Below are positions 13,401 through 25,400 of a DNA stretch of 64,000 bases, piece by piece (the first letter of the stretch is position 1; the number at the start of each line of letters is the position of its first letter). The notes below the pieces were generated by a model that saw nothing but the letters and a program-made list of their open reading frames with translations, was not told the origin of the DNA and made no database searches. The stretch covers positions 21,537,195 through 21,601,194 of the forward strand of contig NC_047068.1 in the NCBI RefSeq assembly GCF_902459465.1. Direction: 5' to 3'. Origin of the DNA: Asterias rubens (taxonomy: Eukaryota; Echinodermata; Asteroidea; Forcipulatida; Asteriidae). Made by a program: the position numbers and the translations under genes.

Positions 13401-16400
13401 AACTTAGACGAGTGATGGCTTGGGTGTTGTTTGCGGAGCGCAAATTCTTACAACTTAAGACACAGCAAAGTGACACCAAGCGTGAAGACAAAATGGTTCC
13501 TGTAGTTCACCTGACTCCTGACATGCTCGAGGCCGCTGAGGTTGCTTTGGTTAAGTATGTTCAAGGAAAGGCCTTTTCAGATGAGCTGAGTTGTCTACAA
13601 GGCGCTAAGGGAGCAAATCAAAGTGTTGCTAAATCTAGCCCCGTCTACAAGCTAAGTCCGATATTAGTAGATGGAATCATGAGAGTTGGAGGACGAATTG
13701 ACAGAGCAGTCTTTCTTCAGTTCAGCGCAAGACATCAAATAATTCTACCAAAGGATTCACCGGTGTCAATGTTGCTACTCTACGAGGCACATAGAAATGT
13801 AGGTCACCAAGGAAAAAATGCGATGCTTGCACATGTGAGAAGAAAGTACTGGATACTTGGAGCAACTGGTGCCTCCAAGAAGATTGCATACAGATGTGTG
13901 ACCTGTAGGAAGTATCAGAGCAGGCCAGTCGAGCAAATGATGGCAAACCTACCAACTGAGCGTCTTGAAGCTAACCAGCCTCCATTCACTAACACAGGCA
14001 TGGATTACTTTGGGCCGCTGATGGTGAAACGTGGCAGAGCAGCAGTGAAACGGTATGGAGTAATATTTACATGTCTTTCTTCTCGTGCAGTTCACCTTGA
14101 AGTTGCTTTCTCGCTCGACACTGATTCTGCAGTAAACGCAATTCGAAGGTTTGTGGCCCGACGAGGAATGGTTAAGTTTATCAGGTCAGATAATGGCACA
14201 AATCTGGTGGGAGCAGAGAAGGAGTTACGGCAGGAGCTAGCTAAGCTTAAGCAATCCAGTATAAGAGATACCCTGTGTGATAAAGGCATCAAGTGGGAAT
14301 TCAACCCTCCTACAGGATCTCACTTTGGGGGAGTGTGGGAGAGATTAATTCGTTCGGTGAGAAAGATAATGTATGGACTGTTGTATGAGCTTAAGCACCG
14401 ACTTGACGATGAAGGCCTACACACGTTGCTATGTGAAGTAGAAGCCGTCCTGAATAGCCGTCCAATAACCGCTTCTTCAACACAATCGGATGACCTGAGA
14501 GCGCTGACGCCAAACGACTTGTTGCTAGCTCATGGTACAGGTGCTCCTCCTGGTGAATTCTCCAAGGATGATTGTTATGCACGCAAGCGATGGCGGAGAG
14601 TCCAGTATCTTGTTGACCTATTTTGGAAAAGATGGTTGTCTGAATATCTACCTCTCCTTCAAGAGCGTCAGAAGTGGCTGAAACCAAGACGGAATGTCAA
14701 AATTGGTGACATCGTCCTGCTAATTGACAACGCACCAAGAGGATCATGGGCCTTGGGAAGAGTCGTTAGCACTAAGGAGGACTCCAAGGGTCTGGTACGT
14801 ATGGTTAAAGTGAAAACAGCCACTTCATTGATGGAACGACCAGTGCAGAAGCTTTGCTTAATTCTGGAAGCCGACTGTGATGGCTAGATTCTCAATGAAC
14901 TGTCTGAAAGTTACGCAAGTCAGTGAACAATTTTGAACTCAGTTTGGACATTTGAACTCGATTTGGACATTATTGAACTATTTTGGACTTTGTTTTAAAT
15001 TTGGTCTTATATTAATGTTTTATTTCATTGTGTAGAGCCACAATTGAGGGGCGGGGATGTAAGGACCAAATTCTAGGCCAAGCAGAGTTTTTGTAAAGTT
15101 TAAGAGTTGCAGACTTATGCAAATTAGTTGTGCCTGCTTGAGTGAACATTGACCTCTGGCAGTGCTATAGCATGGTAAGGTGTGGCTCACTAGCCTACAG
15201 GAGTTCATACAGTGAACATATGTGTTAAGTCTATAGTGGCCAGGCAGACAGTGTGGCAATTTGTGCTGTTACTTTTGGTGAGTTAAATCTTTTGCTTTGT
15301 TTCATTTTAGTAAATGTGGAATATACTGTGCTTATTTATATTTGATACTGTCATTCCAGAGATTTGAGAGACCTTTAATCAGTAAACTTTGATGTACTTT
15401 GGAAGCTCATTTTAGGATTTTGTGCAAGTATTCACAGTAGTAGATTTTCCAAATTTCAATTGTACTACATTTTATTGTTTTTCCAATTGTGTTCCCCCTT
15501 TCACACTGCAAGGATTAATGATTTAAAACAGCTAATTTGTTCCAAAGTTTATTTATTTCCTGTTAAACAATATATTTATAAGTGTTATTTATTTGTGGTT
15601 TATTACAGCTAATCGGTTTATGCGGTTTGCGGTTTACAGTTTCACGGTTTCATAGAGATTACAGAAGTTTGGAAGTAGATGTTTTGTGTTGGAATTGAGA
15701 AGCTGGATCCAATAAACTGATATTAGCAAACAACAAATTGTGTGTTGATTCGAACTTTGAGCTGGACCACTATACCGACTTTTAAACATCAGCCTGGTCA
15801 TGAAAATCGGCTGTTATTTTGTCCACATGTTAGCAATAACTTGCTCTTTGATCTACTTCTCTAGTGGTGAGGATACTGTTCCTAAAAGCTTTGTGAAATC
15901 TATAACTCCAGTGGTTATCAAAAGGTCTAAAATGCCATTGTTTCAACATATCTCCTTAAATTTGGATCCTAGTTTCTGACATATTTGACTCCCACCCTTG
16001 ACTTGCACAAGTTTGAGTGTTTTCAAAATCCAACTGAAATATTTGTTATTAAAAAAGTGGCCAATGTTGCTTGTATTATTTTTAGAAACAATATTGCAAA
16101 TCAATGAATCTATTTAAAAAGTATGTTGATACTTTTACACACACTGCAGATTGAGCGCGTCGTGCCAGTAGCCGGCCGCAGTGAGTTGACCAGCTTCGGC
16201 CATCTCTTCTACTCCAAGACGCGACGAAACCTCAGCGATGGCCACATCTGGTTCTCCATCTTTACCCGTCCCGTGAAGAGCAAGTTCACGCGTGTGCAGA
16301 GAACAACTTGCTGTCTGTCTCTACTGTTCTGTACAATGATGGCCAATATTCTCTTCTACAATCAGGATTTTGAAGCAATGGAGGGCAACCAGGTATTGAA

Positions 16401-19400
16401 ATGCATCAATCTCTTTCTTGTGTCCTTTTCAACAAGTGTTTAAACCATTCTCATCTGTACTTAGCTTTTTCTGTACTTAAATTGTTCACACGGATGAGTG
16501 TAAACTTTTCAGTCATGCGATCATCTTGCAACTGACTAAACCAGCCTTCTTTCAAACAGAATCATTTGTCAGAGGAGATCTGGCACTGGCATCAAGTCTA
16601 CCAAAAGAAGAAACTTTCAGATAAGCAAAAAATTGTATGCAAATTTTGAATACCAATGCAACATTTTACTTTTAAGATGTTAATAAAATAATAATAATAA
16701 AGCGCCTTTAACAAAAGTTTTAAAGCGCTGTACAGAGCATCTACGAATAAACACAAATAATAATAACTAAGCATAAAAGCAAATGAGCTTTCGCTTTGAA
16801 GGATTTAAGAGATGATGCCTGAGGGATGTGAAGAGGTAGATTGATCCATAATTGTGTGACTGTGAATGCTCGATGGCCATATACCGCGTATATGTGCGGG
16901 GAGAAGGGAAAAAGCACAACTGGGAAGTAGAAGAAAAACGCAGATTTTCCATGTAAAGCTCTTGAAAGCTGTGGTAGTAAAATGACGCGGATCACTGGAA
17001 TTCTTATTTGCAGGTCGTGTTTCGCTTGGGATCAATCAGTTTCACCTACGGCGACGTAGTCATCGGTGTGATCAGCAGCCTCATGGTCTTTCCTATCAAC
17101 CTGATCGTAGTACAGTTGTTCCGATTGTCTCGGCCCATCCCGGCATGCCCCTGCTTTAAGAAGGGTCAAAGGGCCAAGGGTAACTTGACCAAGTTCAGAA
17201 AGCTTTCCACTGTGTCCAGCATGAGCGGGGTGTCCAGAGCGATGAGTGATCTGGAGAAGGTAAAAACTGATAGCAAAAACTCTATTGACCTCTTGCGGTG
17301 ACGTTTCGTTTCATTTTATTTGCCATCAAACATCAAAAATGTTGACAAATTGCGAATCAAATGATCTACAAGAACAGCAAAAATGCAATAATACAACAAT
17401 ATAAAAGCAGAGAACTTGTCTTGCTGTTTGTTCTACCGTACATTCTATTCCTGAGCTTACAGAACTGTTACATTGTGGTTGGAACATTTTTGTTACATCG
17501 TAAACAAACCTTCTTTTTCTTCAAATTTTGTGTTCAGGAGCTAGCACACATGGAATCCAAGGAAACGATTGGCAGTGTGCCGAGTATCTCCCTCAACATC
17601 TACAGTCAGGTCAACTTACGACCCCATTCATCAGTCGATCTGGAGAATCTCACCTCTGCCACCAATTATCCAACTTCTGCCACAAATTCTCCTCGGGGTG
17701 GAAATGGCGGCGACAAGACTCCAATCATTGCCGTCAAGAACACCAAGAAGCGCAAGAAGGGCATTGAGCTGCCCTGGGGCTGCTGTGTCTTTGCCTGGCT
17801 CCTGGTGGTCGCGTCTGTCGGTGTGGCATTCTGGTTGACTATCGAGGTTGCTGGTCAGTTTGGGAAGGACAAATCTATTGAGTGGCTCATGTCAATGTGT
17901 TTCTCTCTGGCTCAAGATATTTTCTTGAATCAACCCATCAAGGTATTTTTTTGTACTGTCATCATTTGTTTGATTTTTTTGTTGTCAAACTTTTTCCACA
18001 ACCCTACTCAAATGTTGTTACCTACATGTATTGTCAACTTTCCTACATTGACTATAAACTAGTTATTTTGGACAAATCATCCCGACAGAAAACTTACAGA
18101 ATGAGATGCTTTCACCAATGAGAAAATTATGAATATGCCTGATAAAGCAATTTAATGCAGACACGATTGCAAAGGTAAACATTCAGCACCATTTTCTTTT
18201 ATTTTTTGTACTCCATTCTCAAACTTCTGTCATGTGAATTTCAAAAACCAACGGACTTTTAAATTCTTTCCCTTTTGTAAAGGCACTGGAAACTATTGGT
18301 AATTACTCAAAATAATTTGGTAGCATAAAAACTTACTTGGTGACGAGCAATGAAGAGCTGTTGATAGTATAAAACATTGTGAGAAACGGCTCCCAGTGAA
18401 GGAATGTAGTTTTTGAGAAAAAAGTCAAGTAATTAGTACAATGTAGTTTTTGACAAATAAGTAATTTCTCAGCAAAACTCTTGAATTTCAAAGTCAAGCA
18501 TGTAAACACACAGCTTAGAGTGGCAAGGGTGTTTTTTCTTCCATAAACCAGACACGGATTGAATGCGAGACAATTGTGACTGGTAACCTTCCTGGTGTAG
18601 GCCTTTTTTGTGCTTAGCAATAAAATTTGGCCCTGTTCAGAAAGTGTACACACTTCAGGCATGATATTTGTCCTACTTTAGTCTGATTTGTTTCCCCCTT
18701 GATTAAAGGCAGTGGACACTATTGGTAATTACTCAAAATAATTACTAGCATAAAACTTTACTTGGTAATGAGTAATGGGGAGAGGTTGATGGTATAAAAC
18801 ATGGTGAGAAACGGCTCCCTCTGAAGTGACGTAGTTTTCGAGAAAGAAGTATTTTTCCACGAATTTGATTTCGAGACCTCAAGTTTAGAATTTGAGGTCT
18901 CGAAATCAACCATCTAAAAGCACACAACTTCGTGTGACAAGGGTGTTTTTTCTTTCATTATTATCTCGCAACTTCGACCACCGATTAAGCTCAAATTTTC
19001 ACAGGTTTGTTATTTGATGTATATGTTGAGATACAGCAAGTGAGAAGACTGGTCGTTGACAATTACCAATAGTGTCCAGTGTCTGTAAATAGCCTGAAAT
19101 ATCATACATGTACCTTATATGTATATTTAATCTGCCCTAATAACATCACATTAACATTCATCCAATGAGATTTCCTCCATCAGGTTCTCTTCCTTGGCAT
19201 CTTCCTCTCTCTCATCATCCGTGACCCCGATACGGAGGAAGCCAACGATCCAAACAGCTCAGACATCAATCTACAAGAAGATGAAGAATATCTGCATTCC
19301 CGCATGACACCTGAAGAGCTTCAAGCCACTGCAAAGATGGCCCAGCTACAGGATCTCAAGGATGAGGCATCGTCCAAGAGGCTGGCTCCTTTGAGTTCAG

Positions 19401-22400
19401 AGGAGTTGCAAGAGGCCAGGGAGATTAGGTGAAGATACATCCTTATTAGCCCTCCACTATCCAGTGTTGTTGACTTGGAGTCAAGTCTGATTTCATTGAC
19501 TTGCAACTTGACTTGACTTGACTGAGAGAAAACAGTGATTTGTGTCACTTTAAAACTGCTGAAATTTGTTGTAGGCAAAACATATACACTACACCATTTA
19601 AAGTTTCCACAAATATTCAGTAAGCCAGGCTCAATAAATTATCATAATTTGGTTGAAGGATAAGTATACCTTTGGTTTTTGGAATTGTTTGATTGTTTTA
19701 ATCTTTGTATTTGTATTTGAGATGTCGTCACAATATGATAACATTTGCTGGGGTAATGCTTCTCAGATTCAAATTTAGGGCATAAAAAATGACAACTTTT
19801 CGTAATCACATTACTTACATGTAGAACCAATTGTTTCTCAAAATTCTTATACTATCGAAGGCTGCTGTGTTAGGCTTTAATATCAATTTTTAATGCCATA
19901 ATATTCAGGAGTGGACCTTCCCTTTAGGTATGGGAAACCCTTGGGTTTTGAAAATAAACAAAACATTTCATGTGGTTAATTTGTTGACGTCCTCTCTCTT
20001 TGCTATTTTAATTTTCTGACTCTGCAGGATCAAGGAGATTAAGATGGGCAAGATAATCCGTGAGATTATCTTTTATCTTATCTTTCTGAACCTCACTATG
20101 CTCATCTGCTTTGGAGAGCACGATCCTGATATATTCCACATGCACAAGTCAATGAGGAACATGTTTGTACAGGCAGGATACAATGGACGTATGCGTTTTA
20201 CAAAGGTGAGCTCTATTCTTGGTTATAATTTTTCTCTCTTGTGCCTACAAATCTTTTTGAAGATGTCAGGTTATATTGCATGAGTCCTTATGGAAATGTG
20301 GAAAAAAATACACGGATCTATGCATAGAACATGCATAAAACAATTAATATTTTGGGCTCAATTGGTCATCGAAGTTGCAAGAAAATAGTGGAAGAAAAAA
20401 AAACTCCCTTGTTGCACAAATTCGTGCGCTTTCAGATGTGTGAGTAAAGATTCAGATTCAAAAATTTGAGTGAGAAATTACCTCTTTCTCAAAAAACTAT
20501 GTTACTTCAGAAGGAGTAATTTTCACAATGTTTTATACTATCAATAGCTCTCTTGTGCTCATTACCAAGTAACTTTTTATGCTATAATATATTTTTTAGT
20601 AATTACCAAAAGTGTGTGGTATTGGATGTGATTCAAAAATTTGTCTCCTGCCTTTAAAGGCACCGAACGCTATTGGTAACTACTCAAAATAATTGTCAGC
20701 ATAAAAACTGACTTGGTAACAAGCAATGTAGAGCTGTTGATAGTATACAACATTTTGATAAACGGCTACCTCTGAAGTAACGTAGTTTCTGAGAGAGAGG
20801 TACAGTTCACTCAAATATTAAAAGACTTTAGGCCTGAAGCCTTTTATCAGGCATCTAAAAGCACACCATTTTTTTAATTAAGTGTGTTTTTTCTGTCATT
20901 ATTTCCTTGCAATTTGGATAACCAACTGAGTCAAAATTTTCACTGATTTGTTATTTTATGCACGTTAGGATATACCAAGTGAGAATACTGGTCTTTAACC
21001 ATTACCAAAGGTGTCCAGTGCCTTTAAGCATTCCTGTGAATGAGGTAGTAATTGTTTTGACAAAATGAATAAATGGTTCTTATTATAATTTTAACCTAAG
21101 ATTCATGGGAGAGAGGACTTTTGGAACTACACAGAGAACGTCTTCATCCCAACGATGTATTCCAATAGTTGGTATAACGGTGAGCCTGACATCCCTGGAA
21201 GAACGGAACATTCACTGGCCGATAAGAGCATGCACCTAGTGGGAACAGCGAGGTTCAGACAGCTACGGATTAAACATGGTCAGATAAAACCACACTCATG
21301 TTTGTTGTGCATCTCATTGAATAAATTGTATGCATTATTTTTAGAAACACTGCTAATAATAGTGTTTTACAGAGGCGGGCAAGCTGTCCCCTCTTTTATC
21401 AACAGCCCTTGCAGGCCGTTTTGTTGTTATTTGAAAACACTGCTGTTTTAGTTTTGTATAGAGAGGCTGGGCAACCTGCCAACTCATTTTATCTATGGTT
21501 AATTTTGATTGGCAAGCTACCCTTGAGTGACGGGCAAGCTGCCCTTGGACATTTGGCTATTTTCCCTTGATTAAGTCATGATTATGTCATGAGTTTAATA
21601 AGTATTGCATTTGATTGCATTCTCCTACATGTTTGCCAAACTGGTAATTGGCCAGACCTTTTTGGAAAAAAAAACAGTTGAACATGCGCCCAAAGTAAAA
21701 TTATGCTCTTTGGAGGTAGTGTCGACTGAGAATAAGTCAGCTAATATTTGCTCTTTTTTTCTTAACAGTACTTAACATAAATTATTTTCATAATTTTTAT
21801 TTATAATTTCAGTCTTTGTTCAATCTGTCATTCAGTACACTTCCGTTTGTGTTTTGTTTGTCTGTCCACCAGGCATCTCACCAGAAGCCCTCGCTTCTAT
21901 AGTAGAAACCTCCTTTGCATTCACTTCTTGAAATCATTTCTGGCGTTTTCTTTGATTATGTAGGTTTGGAAATGTTATGAAGCATGTTAATAAATATGAA
22001 ATGGATCAAATTAAATAATGAAGAATTCAATTTTGCCTTCTATTTTAAATCAAGACATCTGTGCGATTCCTGAGACGATGATAAATAAGACACAAGATTG
22101 TCGAGCTCCGTACAGCATCACTGATGAGGAAGATGTAGACTTTGATGAAGGATGGAAAGCAGTTAATCAATCAGGTCAGTACTCCGCAACTTTTCATGAT
22201 TGATTTTCTGCAGTTTGCGCTTAAAGGCACTGGGGTCAATTCGACAAAGATAGTCCTAACTGAGAAGTCCTAGGACTCTTTTAGGAGTTATTCAAAAATT
22301 AGGACGATAAGACTAGTCTTAACTTATATATTTGGTTTGCAGTAACACCATGTGAGTACAGTGTATCTACTTGCTTTGTAGATTATGTTTTTTTGAGACT

Positions 22401-25400
22401 CTTGTCTTGCCTTTATATTCTACTACTGTGAAGTATACTTGTAATCTTTTGTGTCATACCAAAGTCTTTAAACCCTTCTCATTTACCCAAAACAGCTAAA
22501 CCTAATTACAAGGTTCAACCGCTTGCCGTCTGGAAATACCACAGCTGGTACAACATTTCTTCCTTCCCGTACTTAGGCAAGCACGCCCTCTACAACGGTG
22601 GAGGGTACCTGGCAGACTTGGGCATCAGCCCGGAGGAGAGCCTGCGAGTCGCAGCCTACCTGCGCGAGAACATGTGGGTGGATCAGTACACAAGGGCAGT
22701 GTTCATGGAGTTTGTGGTGTACAATGCCAACATCAACATGTACACCACATCGTTCTTGCTGGTGGAGTTTTTACCACAGGGAGGTGAGAAAGTATATGAA
22801 ATGAAAACCAAATCTTTGCATTTTTTTAATGGCAATTGTATCCATACCTATTGTCTACTTTTCATCTTCCAAACTCTTAATACTTTAAAGGCAGTATACC
22901 TTTGATTTTTTAACTGTTTGATCCGGAGCGAATATGTCCACGCATGAAGAACAATCCCTATACTGATGCACAATCTCGCTTCTCATAACAACTTTTGGGG
23001 GATAAAAAGTAATATCTTCTTCCATAATTGTAAAACAGGTTTGGAACCAGCAGATCTGTATCTATACAAAATGTATTAAATAAACTAGGCGTATTGGCTG
23101 GCAAATTGCAATTCTAAGCAAAAATAGGAATCATCATTATTATTTCAATAATTTCAGTTTTCCCCCTCCTCCCCCACCATCAACTCCCCTCCAACTGTCT
23201 CTCTTAACACACAGGAGCCATGGCCTTCCCGTACTTCTGGAGTATCCGTCTCGACCGCTACAACTCTACATTCGGCATCTTTGTCCTCATTGGTCAGGTC
23301 ATCTACGCCCTCTTCATTCTCTACTTCCTCATCAGAGAGATCCGTAAGATCATACGCGAGAAGAAAGAGTACTTCAACAACTCGTGGAACGGCGTGGAGG
23401 TTTGCATCATCTCACTGTCCATTGCCAGTATGGTCTTCTATTTCTACCGGGTGGACGTCGGGAACAGAATGATTGAGCAGAGGAAGAAGTACCCACAAAT
23501 GTTCCTGAACTTCCACTACTTGGTCAACTGGGATCAGGTTGGTTTGTTATTTCTGTCCCATTTTGCTAGAAGTTGTGTTAAGAGTATAACTGCTTCTATT
23601 AAAAGGAAAAGTACACCTTTGGTTTTCGGAAACTGCGATTGTTTTAATCCTATACAAATGTAGAGAATACCGCTTGACGAAAGTCTTTGCTAAGCACAGC
23701 TGTGACAGGTATCCTGCTTGTTTTTGCTTAGCAGAAAGATGTTAAGCATACAGCTCTGCTTATAAACAGCTCTATAAGTTGTTTCTGTTGAGCAACACTT
23801 TTCTGTGCTCAGCAAGTTTTTGTTCTTTCAGGCTTTATGAAATTGGGCCCAGACCTTCATATATCTATTTAAAATGATGTAGAGAGCCTGTAAACCTCTG
23901 AAGTGTATCAAATACCTGATTTTTGTTGTTGACTTCCCACTAGCTTTACGTCTACCTGTCGGGCTTTGTCCTCTTCCTGACCACCGTCAAGTTCCTACGA
24001 CTCCTGCGCTTCAACAGACGCCTCCTACTCTTCTCATTCACTTTGCGTCGATGCAGCAAGGACCTGGCGTACTACACTCTAGTCTTTGGTGTGGTCTTCA
24101 TTGCATTTGCTCTGTTCGCCTACGCCCTGTTTCATCTGTACCTCAGAGACTTCAGCACGTTTGTCGGGACAGTTGAGACGCTATTTTCTACAATTCTGGG
24201 TGAGTGTACAATTAGGGTTCCAATTTCATAGAGCTGTTTATAAGCACATTAATGAGCTACGTAAAGGCAAAATTATGCTTACCAGAATAAGGTTTATACT
24301 TTGCAGTAACACTATTTTTGTGTGTACTTGCCAGGTAGATTTTGTTCTTTAGAGAACTGTATTGCTGTATATTCTACTACCACGGGGTAGATTTTGAGGA
24401 GACTTCTCAGAGAAATGTCTTGCTTGTTAACTACTTCCTGGGCGGGAGGGAAGCAAATCGGGACTACTACTTTAGCTTATAAGATTGTTATTAACTTCAC
24501 TATCGTGGAACAAGCTCTTAGATAAGGTTACCAGCCAAAACGCCATGTCAGATGTACAATTTGTGACTGTTATCCTGGTCATGCTAAGCAGGGATTTGAT
24601 TTTTTAGGCAGTATTTTTCTATGAAATTGGAAATTGGGCTCGGGTTCCAATCATTAATTATCTTTAGTGTCTTGGCGGAGCAGTCTTTAGTTCAATGAAC
24701 CCAAGCTCTGGTGTGGTCCGCAGAAGAATGTGGGTTCGAATCCTGTTCATGACACTTGTGCCCTCTAGACATCTTAAGACATATGCAAAACAAATATTAC
24801 AAGAAAGAAATATCATATGTATGTTTGGTCACATAAAGTTCAGAAACTTGTCTTTGACAATAACCAAACAGGTCCAGTGCCTTTAGTAAATGAGCATAAC
24901 TTGATTTGTTGTTGCAGGCAAGTTTGATTTCCAAGACATGATATCAGTGAACCGCATCCTCAGCCCAGTGTTCTTCTTCACCTATGTCGTCATCATTGTC
25001 TTTGTCATGCTCAGCATGTTTCTGTCCATCATCAACGAGACATTTGGAAAGGTTTGAAAACTTCAACTTCCTTTTTCTAGACAAGCACTTTTTCAAAGTG
25101 GGTTCAAACCATGCATTGTTGCAAATGATGAAATCATAATTTTGATTGTCACAAGTCACTAATAGAGTGTGGGTTCGAGTCCCAGTCGTGTGTCCCTGAG
25201 AAAGACACTTGACTATAAATGCTTGTCTGCACCCAGGGGTAAATGGGTACCTGTGAAGGCAGAGATGGTTCTTGTGATTGATTTGGCTCAGAAGCGCATG
25301 TTTATGCACAGGCTGTCTACTCCCTATGGAACTAAGATGGTTTAACGAGCAATTTTTTATATTTTAGCGTTTGTATGGAGTGCTATTATTTTGAAACAAA

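Larger units (their letters stand above)
8134..15774 (+). mobile_element. Complete BEL/Pao LTR retrotransposon
   Basis: The 7641-bp element has two 717-bp LTRs (8134-8850 and 15058-15774) that I read as identical, beginning TGTAAGG and ending CCACTATA. It is flanked by the 5-bp target duplication CCGAC (8129-8133 and 15775-15779). The interior holds one long gag-pol frame with protease, reverse transcriptase, RNase H-like region and integrase. A purine-rich tract precedes the 3' LTR. No tRNA primer site directly abuts the 5' LTR; a TGG-starting stretch at 8877 is only a weak candidate. Identical LTRs and an open polyprotein point to a very recent insertion, in the sense orientation within a gene A intron. 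Confidence 0.97.

Noticed and set aside
17361-17537. N-terminal start of a protein at 17361 within gene A
   Set aside because: This is intron sequence read through in frame; a good acceptor lies at 17536-17537 and phases match the neighbouring exons.
24043-24231. Single-exon open frames over channel helices as separate small genes
   Set aside because: They are parts of gene A exons extended into introns.
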